Counted from the first letter of the stretch, positions 46,573-57,634 are shown. The stretch: 64,000 nucleotides of DNA from Gonatopus flavifemur (GCA_018340375.1 JAFFJZ010000004.1:30354001-30418000); one strand, 5' to 3'. Notes: a model not told the origin generated them from the sequence alone. Numbers and translations: made by a program.

Positions 46573-46976
46573 CCCCTAGTAAAAATGAATCATATAAGAA
46601 GATACATAAAGCATATAGAAACCATATATGATCATATATGACCATATATAATTCATACGCAATCCATATTGAATCCGTATATGATCATATATGGCCCATA
46701 CAAAATCCATATATGACCTTTCGATGCAAGACTTTCCGATACATGTGAAAAAATTCTGTCACATATGAAATATTTCTCGTATATGGGTTTTATATGGATT
46801 ATATATGAGTCATATATGATCATATATGGATCACATATGGATTAAATATGGATTGTATATGATTCTATGCATTTTCATATATGATTCTATGCATTTTCAT
46901 ATATGAATCATATATGAATTTTATATGTATTATGTATGGATTATGTATGGGTCATATATGTTCGTTTTTTACTAGG
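46573..46976. mobile_element. CATATATG-rich palindromic element
   Basis: Ends CCTAGTAAAAATGAATCATA and the complement of CCTAGTAAAAAACGAACATA are inverted. The roughly 400-bp interior is packed with ATATATG and its complement: CATATATG itself occurs about ten times, often as CATATATGATCATATATG pairs. TTCATATATGATTCTATGCA recurs as a direct repeat near 46860-46900. No open frame of note, and no clear target duplication. Confidence 0.7.
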
Positions 46977-46977
46977 G

Positions 46978-47590
46978 TCCCAAACTGTAGGAGCTAGAAA
47001 TTACACAAATTGCCCAGGCGGATGATTAGCTCTGTCATTTGAAAAAAGAGTGTTTGGAGATTTTTTTACATACATCCAAATAAACGCATGAAATGACCCT
47101 GAGATATGAATAAAGAATATATCATATTTTCCTTACGTGTTAAAAAAAACCATGAACCGTCTTACATCTATTCCTTCCCTCAAAAGAATTATTTCAGTGC
47201 CAATACTTGGATCTATTCTATTGACTCTTAGATATTCTTCATACCCAATTGACGCGGAATACGTATATAGATCTTCTCATTTACAATCCAGTGTGTCACA
47301 AGCGATGAAAATGTCGGGGATCTGAAAAATCTACAAAAGTGGTTCACAACATTTTCTACTTGACCAAAAGAACATCTCAGACAGTACACCAGTTCCTGAT
47401 CCCAATAAGCACGAGAATGTTGGGGACGTCCATTCACACATCTTTCGACGACTTATGTTACTAGGAGAGTGTGGCAAGGTTGGGCCATTTTTCGCTGATT
47501 GGGCTACTCAAAAAATTACTGCCACGGTGAGTAATAGCGAATTGGATCAGTGTGACTCACTTGGGTTTCTTCTGACTAAACGCCCTATTA
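46978..47590. other. no gene recognised
   Basis: Short frames (47137-47325, 47455-47667) show no similarity that I recognise. Confidence 0.35.
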
Positions 47591-47599
47591 AAAATGTCC

Positions 47600-47790
47600 G
47601 ACAGATCCTAACAGATTCCGGTCAAAATTCTGTCTGGTTTCGTCGGAAATCGTCATGCCTGGGATAAAAAATCGACCAAATCTTGCACAGGCTGGAACGC
47701 CAGACGAAGCCAAACAAAACCTGACGGATTCCGGTCAAAATTCTGTCTGGTTCTGTCGGAAATCATCATGCCTGGGACAAAAACCGACCA
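47600..47790 (+). repeat. direct repeat of about 110-115 bp (two copies)
   Basis: ATTCCGGTCAAAATTCTGTC, TGGTTTCGTCGGAAATC and TCATGCCTGGGATAAAA at about 47616-47670 recur at about 47729-47783 with few changes. Surrounding CTGACAGA and TGTCGGACA words suggest a partly palindromic origin. Confidence 0.7.
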
Positions 47791-47955
47791 AATCCTGACA
47801 GAAAATTATCTGTCGGACATTTGGAATAGGGCGGGCTATTGAAGACAGAGGTGGTACAATCTCATGACGGATCCAAAAATTTTTTGAGATCAGGTTCGAA
47901 TGCACGGAACCAATTATTTAATCCGTTTCAATCATACCTTATAACATTTTACTTT

Positions 47956-48762
47956 TGTTTAGGATTGAGTTAGTTTGAGTTAAATTTCGCGCCTAATTGA
48001 AGGCCAAGGTCTGGCTATAGTTCACTTCAGGTTGAGTTGATATTTTCTTCCAACTCGTCTTGCCGTTTACTGGTTTTTCACCGACCTTGACTCCCTATAG
48101 TTTCAGAATATTAGTAGATAAGAACCAAGTCTTTGCGGAACGCTCGAGGTGAATGCACGGTTTCTTATATGTATACTGCTGTGTCTAAGTAAAAGGCAGT
48201 GAACTTAATTTACTGCCTTTTCCAATTTTGAGGCCAAAAAATATATATCGGCATTCAAAAAATACATTGGTAACAAAATTGACAAAAGGCAGTAACTTCA
48301 GTTGACTGCCTTTCACCTAAGCACGGCAGTATATGCTGCTTGCGGTCTTCTGGCCTTACATGAGATAATTGTTAAAGTGAAGTTCTAATAATTATCACAA
48401 TTATTCTCCAATACTTTAGATTGGTGGTGCCATCAAAAATAGTTCATCTGCCAAGAATTAATGAACCTCGCCATTCGTTTTGACCAGACACGTGGCAACA
48501 ACCCGAGCGTGAAGCGCGGACTTCTGTGGATCCACTGATTCATAAAATTATTGAAGGGAATGTTGAGTAAGAAATTTATCAATTGAATTGTTAAAATTGT
48601 TATTCGTTTTCAAAATATAAGTTTGGTCAATTTACAAGAGTCGTTCATTTGAAAGACCATTGTCGCTTCAATCTCCTCCGGTATGTAGTAGAAAATCAAT
48701 GGTACTATTATTCAAATATTTGGAGAATATTTTCAGTAAATTCTTGTTTTGATTATTTTTCA
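47956..48762 (+). repeat. 5' LTR of the Bel/Pao element
   Basis: Begins TGTTTAGGATTGAG and ends GATTATTTTTCA (TG...CA). It aligns along its length with 54911-55724 with scattered substitutions and small indels. It contains a TA-flanked MITE at 48176-48329. Confidence 0.88.
48176..48329. mobile_element. TA-flanked MITE inside the 5' LTR
   Basis: The ends CTGCTGTGTCTAAG and CTTAGGTG...CACGGCAG are diverged inverted repeats with TA on both sides (48174-48175, 48330-48331). AAGGCAGT and ACTGCCTT words fold internally. The same insertion is at the matching place in the 3' LTR. Confidence 0.75.
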
Positions 48763-48781
48763 TGTTCCTTCGAGCCGGATC
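48763..48781 (+). promoter_or_regulatory. candidate primer-binding site
   Basis: Directly after the 5' LTR, TGTTCCTTCGAGCCGGATC resembles the complement of a tRNA 3' end (TGG...TTCGARCC pattern) with one mismatch in the first three bases. The primer tRNA is not assigned. Confidence 0.55.
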
Positions 48782-49459
48782 AGATTGAATTTCAATGAAT
48801 GATCTGGCTTTCCTCAAATTGAAAATTCAGTTGCATAATAGATCCTACTTCTACTTTTATATTCTGTTTCTTTTGCTCTTTCTCTTTTTCCTTTTTATAT
48901 GTATAGTAATGCATTTCCTTATTCAAAATTTCTATCGAACATTCTGGAAGGTTCGTCATTTCTTCGAGTGAGACATCTACATATACGTCTGCATCAGTGT
49001 TGGACACTTTTCGCGCCTAATTTGTATGACGAAGGTCATCATTGTGATGCGCGTATATTCCAATATCGCTTGGGAAGAGTTTTCACGTACGCTACCGTCA
49101 TAATCTCACCGCTATACTCTCATCTAAGATACATCGCTCGGCGGGGAAAGAGGATTCCTTTTCATATCACATTGTCGAATTCCCGTTCGAAGAAGAAAAG
49201 GAGATTCGTCAACGCAACACATATACAAGCGGTTCAGCTATACAATCTTGATTCATTGTATGGATGTGTACAGTACGACGATCAGCTTGTTGGTGCTCAA
49301 TAAGATGAGTATATTGCTGTTTTGAATTTATTTATTGCTGTAAATTTATTGAGCTCACTTGTTCTGATCTTCGATTTTATTCGAATTTCCCGACTTATTA
49401 TGATTAATTTATTCTAATATCATTTTGAGTTTATTGTTGAATTATTTTATATATTCAAA
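48782..49459 (+). other. leader region of the retrotransposon
   Basis: Between the primer-binding site and gag. The 134-codon frame at 48899-49303 has no recognisable domain, so I treat the region as untranslated leader or lost coding sequence. Confidence 0.4.
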
Positions 49460-50390
49460 ATGAATGTCGATGAATTCATAGTCTCCTTTGAAACCACTTC
49501 TGAGTTAATTAGAAGGAGTGTCACTAATTTTTCAAAAATGGGTGTTGACAGCAGAACATCTACAAACATTAAAGGAAGACTGGATCTCATCGCAGGATAT
49601 TGGGCTGAAGTACGGTCGTTGCACGTGAGAATAAATGTTGCAGCTACGGCCGAGCAAAAGAAACAGTTGCTTCATTCCAAAGATCCATTGTTCTCTACTA
49701 CCGAGGAAGCCTATCAGCAATCAGTTTCTGCATTTATGAAAATGCTCGATGACCTTCAACCTCCAGAAATCGCACATGTAGCACCTGCACGAGAACCTCC
49801 TATGATTCAGCGAGAACATGCTCTGGCACAACCTTTTCAACTACCTCGTATGGATTTGCCAAAGTTTTCTGGTGTGCCTGCACTGGTCATCATTCGAAGA
49901 TCAATTTGCGTCAACTCTTGCTTGCTATCCGGGTACACCTAAATTCGAGAAATTACAGTTCCTCAAATCCTGCTTAACAGGAGAAGCACTCTCGTTAATA
50001 GTAAACCTTCCAATGACGGAAGCAAATTATGATATGGCGTTGACATCTCTGGAAGATCGTTATGAAAACCAACGTCTAATTGTCGAAGCATATCTTGCTA
50101 GTTTTGTTAATTTGCCTTCGATTGAAAACCGTAATGCTAAAGAATTACGTCATCGTTTGGCACTACGAAGAATGCATTGATTGCTTTGAAAAACATAGAT
50201 ATCTACAATGCTACTTGGGATCCATTGATAAATTTCATTATTGTGAATGGGTTAGATACTAAAACTAGATAAGAATGGGAATTTCTACTTCAAGATACTT
50301 CTCATGTATCCAATTTTGAAAAATTTAAAACGTTTCTGATAGCGACGATTCGAGCTCTCGAGTCTTCTGACTTTCGCGTTTTGAAAAAAT
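49460..50390 (+). pseudogene. Bel/Pao gag polyprotein, frameshifted
   Basis: Starts at ATG 49460. The first frame runs to about 49880 and ends in LPKFSG, the entry motif of the DUF1759-type gag domain. The continuation (FEDQFAST, LTGEALSLI, LEDRYEN, AKELRHRL) is in another frame at about 49880-50180, so a frameshift lies near 49880. Another follows near 50165, after which NIDIYNATWDP and NGLDTKTR fragments are found. This protein would form the retrotransposon's particle; zinc knuckles downstream (50480-50680) are only suggested by scattered cysteines. Decay is by indels and stops. The following segments are in order, so gag and pol were once one unit. Confidence 0.82.
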
Positions 50391-50799
50391 AACGATTCGC
50401 TGCAGAATTCTGACTCTTCTAAATCTTCTCCCCGCAACGTAAAATCTTTTCAAGCTGGTGTAAATAATACTATTGTAATGCGGATCATCGATTGTTCCAA
50501 TGTGGGAAATTCGAGGACAAACCGGTACATATTTGCTACAACATAGCTAGGCAGAATAATTGTTGTCTTAATTGTTTAAGTTCCTGACATCCTATCAAAA
50601 ATTGTAATAGTCAGAACGTCTGTAGTCAGTGTAATCGGAAGCATCACTCACTTTCACATCGATCTGATTTTCAACCGAACCATGCTGTTGAATCAATTCA
50701 AGTCAATAGCGCACAATTAGATGTTCCTCCAAACGTAAAGCGCGGAAATCAAATCGATATTTGTGAGAATGCTCAATCCTCCTCAAATCTTACTATTCA

Positions 50800-51235
50800 T
50801 AATTTGAGTACTGATAAAATTATAATATTGCCAACGGCCATAATAAAAATTCGTGCAAAAAATGATGGAGTCTTTAATGTTCGAGCACTATTCGACATAG
50901 GTTCACAGGCCACGTTTCTTCTCAAAGAAATGTCAAATATTCTTAGATTGGAGGAGGACCGAGTTGACGCTAATGTGCTCAGTTCGAGCATCAGTACTGC
51001 TATACCTCACCTCATATTCGCTACGAGTAATTTCGTCGGATCAGTCTTGGGGACATTTACGTGAGTTACGTTGGGCAGATCCTGTCCCTTAAGATGAGAG
51101 ACCAATCGAGCTCATAATTGGCTCTGATTACTCAGGTCAAATTTTTCTAGGAAATCAAAGGGGAGTTGATATCAACTCACCAGTCGCTTTAAATACGATT
51201 TTCGGATGGGTTATGTACGGAAACAGCTCTCATAC
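50800..51235 (+). pseudogene. Bel/Pao aspartic protease region
   Basis: VRALFDIGSQATF at about 50882-50920 is the DUF1758/A17-type protease start, where the catalytic Asp is retained but the usual Asp-Ser-Gly reads DIG. The later part, LIIGSDYSG and NTIFGWVMYG (about 51110-51222), lies in a second frame beyond a stop and shift near 51060-51110. It would cleave the polyprotein. Broken, hence non-functional. Confidence 0.75.
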
Positions 51236-51284
51236 CATTCCCAATTATTCATGCTCACTCTCGATACATAATTTGTGTATATGT

Positions 51285-51990
51285 CAAGAGGTAGATAGAG
51301 ATCTATCAAAGTTTGGGACCCTTGACGACATTCTTCAAGCCTCTGCACTTACGGAAGACGAATTAAAATGCGAGCAACACTACGCGGAAACTCATATCCG
51401 TACACCGGAAGAAAGATTTGTAGTATGTCTTCCCTTCAAATCATCTACTGCAATTGATTCGCCTCATTCAAGAGAAATTGCTCGAGGAATGTTTCTACGT
51501 TCAGAATCCCGCCTCAGAAACAACCCTGAACATGGCGAGAAATATAAAGATTTCATGAATGAATATTCAGATTTAGGTCACATGTGAACTGTTACCAACG
51601 TTTCCGAATCAACTCCTTGTAATTAAATCCCGCATCATCCTGTTTGGGAACAAGGAGGTACGGACTCTAAATTGAGAGTCGTTTTCAATGCCTCCGTAAA
51701 GTCTGCCAATGGAAAATCTCTCAATGACCATCTGATGGTAGGGCCTAAATTGCAAAGAGATCTCGCCTCGATCATTTGCCGCTGGCGAAATCATCAATAT
51801 GTTCATTGCGCTGACATTGAAAATATGTTGAGGCAGATTCTAGTTTCTGATTTGGATATTGACTACCAAAGAATTTTGTGCAGAACAAATTCAGATCTAC
51901 CGTTTACTCCGCACCAGTTACTTACTGTAATTTATGGTACTGCCAGTGCACCATATTTGGCTAGTAGAGCCGTGCGTCAAATGGCCCTTT
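51285..51990 (+). pseudogene. Bel/Pao reverse transcriptase, N-terminal half only
   Basis: The pre-RT segment (DLSKFGTLDDI, PEERFVVCLPFK, about 51291-51587) is followed after a stop and shift by RT motifs LRVVFNASVK, ADIENMLRQI (motif A with its Asp) and YGTASAPYLASR (about 51672-51972). The next recognisable sequence is already RNase H-like, so the palm segment with the YxDD active site has been deleted at about 51975-52000. Reverse transcription activity is therefore impossible for this copy. Confidence 0.8.
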
Positions 51991-52320
51991 GGATCGTCTA
52001 GAGCGCAATTGCTTGTCTCCAAGACTAAGGTTGCGCCACGGGAAGTGATCAGTGTTCCACGCTTGGAGCTGCACGCTGCTTCATTATTAGCTAACCTTGT
52101 TCGATTTGTTGAGAACGCCTTGCATATATTTGATTTGCTGATAAGATGCTGGACAGATTCCAGTGTGACCTTGGCATAAATCAAAGGTGCTCCCGCTAAA
52201 TGGAAGACTTTTGTAGTCAACCGGATCTTCCAGATCCAAACGACCAGTCCCTCCGCGATATGGAGACACGTCCCAGGGGAAGAAAACCCTGCGGATCTGC
52301 CCTCTCGTGGTATTCAGGGA
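51985..52320 (+). pseudogene. Bel/Pao RNase H-like region
   Basis: SKTKVAP, VPRLELHAA and CWTDSS are RNase H-like landmarks of Bel/Pao pol, followed by an in-frame TAA at about 52178 and then GAPAKWKTFVVNR, a frame-shifted WRHVPGEENPADLPSRG. It follows the RT deletion directly. Confidence 0.72.
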
Positions 52321-53248
52321 GAGGAATTAATCAATAACTCCCTCTGGTGGAACGGACCCACCTGGTTGCAACTCCCCTATAAATTCTGGCCTCCTGAATC
52401 TCAGGAAGCTCCAGGGACTGTCTGGGATGAACAAAGGACAAGACAGTTCGTGTTCACGATCTCTTCCGCGGATATTTGGGCTCCTTCCCGCCGTATGTCC
52501 TCCTGGATTGAAATTCTCAGACTCACCAGTTATTGCAAACGATTCACGAATCGTGCGCGTGAAATCACTACAGAACAAAAGTCATGTCCCCTGACATTTC
52601 CTGAACTACATGGAGAAGAAGATCTCTGGATTAGAAAATTACAAGGTTTATATTACACTTCCGAACTGAGACGACAACGGCCTGAAAAGCCATTCCAAAA
52701 ATCCAGTACCTTGCTCAAATTATTTCCTTGCATAGATGAGTCTGGTATAATGCGAGTCGAAGGACGACTCAAATGGTCCGCACTGCCAGACAGAGAGAAA
52801 TTTCCAGCGATCGTCCCCAAATGTGAAATTACTGACCTGATAATTAGAGAGGTCCATGCAGACACACTACACGGGGAAGTACACTCGATGTTACAAAGAT
52901 TACGTTTGAAGTACTAGATTATAGGTGTTAGACTCATTATTAAATGTTGCATACGTACATGATTGAAGTGTGCAAGAGCCAGGGCCTCCCCCACTTCTCA
53001 ATATGAGGGTGACTTTCCATCTTTTCGCGTCAACTTTTCACGAACCTTTTCTCATACGGGGGTTGACTTCGCTGAACCTTTCCAGGTCCTTTCCATCAAG
53101 GGTAGAGAGAGGCACTCTGTGAAGGTTCATCTTTCATCATTCGTCTGTATGACTACGAACGCAGTGCACATCGATATTGTAGATGGATATTCTGCTGCTG
53201 ATTTCTTGGCCGCATTCGACTGATTTGTCGCGAGAAGAGGGCTTCCTT

Positions 53249-54120
53249 CAGGGGCATGCTACGCTGCATCTCTCCGTACACGGATAGTGAAAGACGATTT
53301 TTAATGAATGCTGATTCCCAGAAATTCCGTGCGTAGCGTTGACTGTATGAACTACATGGTCACATGACCGACCCACGTGATCTGGTTTGATATATATGTA
53401 TACATTATATATACCCACAAAGAACTGAATTTCTTAGAACGAAAGAAAATTTCTTTGCCCTCGTTCTGATAAGTCTTTTTTTCCATGGAGAGGATAATTC
53501 ATATCATTGAAAGAATTTTCTAATTAAATCGAAGTAATTTTTTTCGAATTTGAGAAGGAGTATATTTTTGTTTCAATTTTGAAATTCTTTGTTTTAATTT
53601 GATGAAACCTTTTTCCATTCAACAGAATTTTCTTTAATTGAAAAAAGATTTATTAGAATGAGGGCAATGAAAAATTTCTTCCAGTCTAAGAAATTGAGCT
53701 CTCAGTGTAATCATTCTTCACAATATTTTGATTCGCCTGATCCATATTATTCATACCAGCCTGGCCTTACGATAAAATTCGGTCTTGCATTTGCCTGACT
53801 CCACAATTTCAAGCGCACAGAATCTTTAGGGACTGTGAAAAAGTGAATACCTTCTTCATCGTTATTTTTGTGTGATTTACACTTCCACACAACACGAGAC
53901 ATTTTTTGACGTTGAGAACTCATTCCATCATGGATAAATACTATGCAATACTCTTAGGACGTTGCAGGTTATCTCAAATTGTTATTGTTCTTATTGGTTA
54001 CTATATTCAAATGTCACGTGACTGCACGGATCATGATATCAGCGCATCTTACGGAATTTTTGGAAATTTGTGGCATTCAGGAAATGGTTTGGTGTTTTCA
54101 GAGCTCGTGTCATACCCCTG
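53249..54120. mobile_element. hAT-type element nested in the integrase region, 872 bp
   Basis: An exact 8-bp duplication, GCTTCCTT, at 53241-53248 and 54121-54128. Ends are CAGGGGCATG and the complement of CAGGGGTATG. Inner inverted segments (ATGCTGATTCCCAGAAATTC with a degenerate mirror near 54060) support a single element. It carries no transposase and itself contains the palindrome 53414-53707. Confidence 0.88.
53414..53707. mobile_element. TA-flanked palindromic MITE nested in the hAT element
   Basis: TA at 53412-53413 and 53708-53709. The right end is CTCTCAGTG, as in the CACTGAGA family; the left end CCCACAAAGAACTG is diverged. Arms GAACTGAATTTCTTAGAACG and AAGAAAATTTCTTTGCCCTC are mirrored near 53655-53700. 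Confidence 0.7.
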
Positions 54121-54560
54121 GCTTCCTTCGAATATGTACTCGGACAACGGGACGCATTTTGTGGGCATCGAGAGGGAGTTGATTTCCGCTTTCAGAGCTT
54201 TGATGCGGGATGATCGGTTGAAGAATTATTCTGCCCATAACTCGGTTATGTGGCATTTTATGCCACCTGGGGCTCCGCACTCTGGTGGACTCTGGGAATC
54301 TAAGGTAAATGCATCAAGTTACACCTGTGTAGAGTATTGGGTGCTACTACACCTACCAAGGGAGAATTCTTCACGCTCATATGCGAAGTTGAGGCGGGCT
54401 TGAACTGCCGACCTCTGGCTCCGTTACACGACGAATTAGATTCTCTCGATGCCCTTACTCCAGGGCATTTTTAGTTGGGTCGAGTCTCAATGCCGTCCCT
54501 ACTCACCTTACAATTGACCTATTTGAATCTCGACTGTCCCGCTGGCAGCAGGTTCAACAA

Positions 54561-54857
54561 TTGACGGAAAGAATATGGGGAATCTGGTCGTTAGACTATT
54601 TACAATGCTTGCAAAAGCGTTCGAAGTGGTTTTTCAAAACTCAGAACATCAGTGTCAACGACATGGTACTGCTCAAAAATCCGACTTTGCCTCCCACTGA
54701 GTGGGAATTGGCTAGGGTCTTGGAATGTCACCCAGGCCATGATGGTCTAGTACGAGTAGTGACTCTTGAAACTAAAACGGGTGTATGCAAAAGACCAGTC
54801 ACGAAAATATGCCTACTTCCCATTCAATTGAATGGACAACAGTCTGCCGAGTCTTAA
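54561..54857 (+). pseudogene. Bel/Pao pol C-terminal DUF5641-like domain
   Basis: 98 codons with VNDMVLLKNP, TEWELARVLECHPGHDGLVR, VTLETKTG and KRPVTKICLLPI, the conserved tail seen downstream of Bel/Pao integrase. The frame is open to TAA at 54855-54857, 53 bp before the 3' LTR. The stretch 54415-54560 joins it to the integrase with stops and shifts. Its biochemical role is not established. Confidence 0.8.
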
Positions 54858-54910
54858 CTCAATTTTCTGACATAAAGTCTTCTGTCTCATAACATACGAG
54901 GTGGGCGAAA

Positions 54911-55724
54911 TGTTTAGGATTCGATTAGTTCAAGTTGAATTTCGCGCGTAATTGAAGGCCAAGGTCTGGTTATAGTTCACTTCAGGTTGAGTCAATATTT
55001 TCTCTCAACTCGTCTTGGTGTTTACTGGTTTTTCACCGACCTTGACTCCCTGTAATTTCAGAATATTAGTAGATAAGAACTTCTAGATAATTTCTAGATA
55101 ATTCTTCGCGGAACGCTCGAGATGAACGCAATATGTATACTGCCGTGCTTAGTTAGAAAACAGTAAACTTAATTTACTGCCTTTTCCAATTTTGAGGCCA
55201 AAAAATATATCGGCATTCAAAAAATACATTGGTAACAAAATTGACAAAAGGCAGTAACTTCAGTTGACTGCCTTTCACCTAAGCACGGCAGTATATGCTG
55301 CTTGCGGTCTTTTGGCCTTACATGAGATAATTGTTAAAGTGAAGTTCTAATAATTATCACAATTATTCTCCGATGCTTTAGATTGGTGGTGCCATCAAAA
55401 ATAGTTCATCTGCCAGGAATTAATGAACCTCGCCATTCGTTTTGACTAGACACGTGGCAACAACCCGAGCGTGAAGCGTGGACTTCTGTGGATCCACTGA
55501 TTCATAAAATTATTCAAGAAAATGTTGAGTAAGAAATTTATCAATTGAATTGTTAAAATTGTTATTCGTTTTCAAAATATAAGTTTGGTGAATTTACAAG
55601 AGTCGTTCATTTGAAAGACCATCGTCGCTTGAATCTGCTCCGGTATTTAGTAGAAAATCAATGGTTCTATTATTTGAATATTTGGAGAATATTTTCAGTA
55701 AAATCCTATTTTGATTATTTTTCA
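54911..55724 (+). repeat. 3' LTR of the Bel/Pao element
   Basis: Begins TGTTTAGGATTCGA and ends GATTATTTTTCA. It matches the 5' LTR with scattered differences, including the extra TCTAGATAATTTCTAGATAA at about 55082-55101 that the 5' copy lacks. Confidence 0.88.
55140..55291. mobile_element. TA-flanked MITE inside the 3' LTR
   Basis: The ends CTGCCGTGCTTAG and CTAAGCACGGCAG are perfect 13-bp inverted repeats with TA on both sides. Same position and content as 48176-48329 of the 5' LTR. Confidence 0.82.
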
Positions 55725-55888
55725 ACTGTCACTCTCCAATGAATTCTCTGATTGTTCAAGTACCCAAACAGCATCGAAATTTCTCAAAACGTTTGGCAAA
55801 CGCGTCAATAGTCCCACAGATCTTGGTTTACAGAGGCACGTTTTCTAAAAATCTCGAGAACATTCATTGATTTTACTCAGGGTACCCA

Positions 55889-56072
55889 AGCTCCAATGAA
55901 CAGAAAAGTTTCATGTTCGCCATCCGAGATTGTAGGGGGCGATACTGTGGCCACTAACACACAACCCTTTTTGCGTGCACATGAATGTAAAAAGGGGCAT
56001 GTGTTAGTCACTATAGTATCGCCTCCTACAATCTCGGCTGGCGCACATGAAATTTTTTTGTCCATTGTAGCT
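55889..56072. mobile_element. palindromic MITE with AGCTCCAATGA termini
   Basis: AGCTCCAATGAACAGAAAAG and the complement of AGCTACAATGGACAAAAAAA are end repeats. Arms through CCGAGATTGTAGGGGGCGAT and ACTAACACA with their complements cover nearly the whole 184 bp. Target duplication not clear. Confidence 0.78.
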
Positions 56073-57222
56073 TAGTTATCCTGATTTTACTGGGAAACAT
56101 GTTTTATGACATTGTTTACACATGCTATCGTACTTTTTCTGAACGTTCTTGGGATGTTATCTGAAAACCAAGTATTTAACCTATACAAATTTGTATTCAT
56201 AATTTCAGTAAGGATCAAAGTATCACACAACCATGAAATTCGTTCCGTCTTAAATATTTGTAAATATTTCATTTCAGAAGTTCAAAACTATTGACAAAAT
56301 ATGAATTTTGAAGGATTCAGTCAATATATTAGAATTCACGTAAGCTTGAAATTGACATAGAACAAAATTCAACTAAACGCAATGCATTCAAGAGATGCAA
56401 ATGTAATCTATCAAATCTATCGATACAGGCTCTACCGCAGTCCATGTGCAGCTCTTCCAAATGAAGGTTATTGAAAGGGTTGCCACAAATTAGATCATTG
56501 ACAAATCCTCATCTTGAATGTCTCATAAAAATCCTGTGACAACCTCAAAGAGAACACTACCTCGGACATTGGAAAAAACCGTATGTACATACGATGTTTT
56601 CTGGACATTCCTAAACATTCTTGTAACATTCCAATCCCAAAGAGCACCCAATGTCTCAGTGATATTTCTGGAATATTACAATGTCTCATTCAGAACATTC
56701 TGTGTGAAATATTCATATAAGATCTTACAGATGAGGCAGACACAATATTTCGTTAAAAATGTTCTGAGAATCTTGCAATTGGAAAACTGCACATATCATG
56801 ATCCGTAATGTTCTGCGCTGAGAGAAAAAAACAATAAGTTTCATTCAAAATATGGATGAAAAATTATTAATTTTGTTTCCAAAACACAGACATCGCGGAC
56901 CATGTCTGAAAATTACAGTCATAATAGTAGCAATCTGAATTTCTGACCTCAGAATTCACAATACAGGATTTCTATTAGAAGAAGATTAACATTTTGCAAT
57001 TGTAGATAGTAATTTTTATTCAATTGAGTCAACTTCAGAGGGTTGAGATTTTGAAATCGAAGATTGTGATTTTCATTTCATCATAGGGATTCAAAAAATA
57101 ATATAAAAAAGTGAACTCGTTGTAGTTATTTTACTGGACTCTAATTAATCGGAAATTCACATCAGCTTACAGACAACGCCTTAACTACCTACTTAGTATA
57201 CCATATTCACGGATTCAAAGTC
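56073..57222. other. AT-rich DNA, no gene recognised
   Basis: Frames such as 56518-56808 have no recognisable similarity. A GCGCTGAGAGAAAAAAACAA string at 56815-56834 resembles the CACTGAGA terminus family, but no convincing partner was found nearby. Confidence 0.4.
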
Positions 57223-57323
57223 TTAACGGGACACTAGCGTCGGTAACGGACCTTTCTTTCTATCATATGATTCTGTCCCTTTCTAACCAATGACGTGAGT
57301 TACCGACGCTAGTAGCCCGTTAA
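57223..57323. mobile_element. small TTAA-flanked inverted-repeat element
   Basis: TTAACGGGACACTAGCGTCG and its near-complement ending CCCGTTAA bracket a roughly 50-bp spacer. TTAA at both ends suits a piggyBac-type target. 101 bp including the TTAAs. Confidence 0.65.
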
Positions 57324-57634
57324 AAACTATGTTTTTCAATTATACTATTGAATTAACCTGTATTATTGGCGGAATTTGGACACTAACATTTCGTAGAAAA
57401 TTTTGCTTCCCAGGGAGACACGGACTCTGATTTCACGCGAGTGATTGAAAGATAACACACGAACCGCTGAGTCAATTCACCGTCGTGAGATTGGGGAGTT
57501 TTGGACGACACTTGAAGGCATTCAAGCATCAGAAGAAGCGAGTCAAATGTTGTGCCATTTTTTCCATAAGTTATGCATTTACTGGAAATTTCAACTGCAT
57601 AACCATTGAAATCCACGATGAAGATCAGTTTCGA
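57324..57634. other. no gene recognised
   Basis: The minus frame 57383-57616 has no recognisable similarity. Confidence 0.35.

Larger units (their letters stand above)
52321..54415 (+). pseudogene. Bel/Pao integrase, split by a hAT insertion
   Basis: The zinc-binding part is seen at about 52640-52917 (REVHADTLHGEVHSML, the H-H half; then an in-frame TAG). The catalytic core begins near 53050 (GVDFAEPFQV with the first Asp; TNAVHIDIVDGYSA), is interrupted at 53249-54120 by a hAT-like element, and resumes with MYSDNGTHFVG (second Asp) and GGLWESKV (Glu) at about 54136-54308. All three catalytic acidic residues are present, but stops, a frameshift after ESKV and the insertion abolish function. 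Integrase would join element cDNA to the host chromosome. Confidence 0.82.
47956..55724 (+). mobile_element. decayed Bel/Pao-type LTR retrotransposon
   Basis: Two direct long terminal repeats (47956-48762 and 54911-55724) bound an internal region with Bel/Pao gag, protease, reverse transcriptase, RNase H, integrase and DUF5641-like segments in the canonical order. The flanks ACTTT (47951-47955) and ACTGT (55725-55729) resemble a 5-bp target duplication with one mismatch. Frameshifts, stops, a reverse transcriptase deletion and a hAT insertion make it non-functional. Confidence 0.88.
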
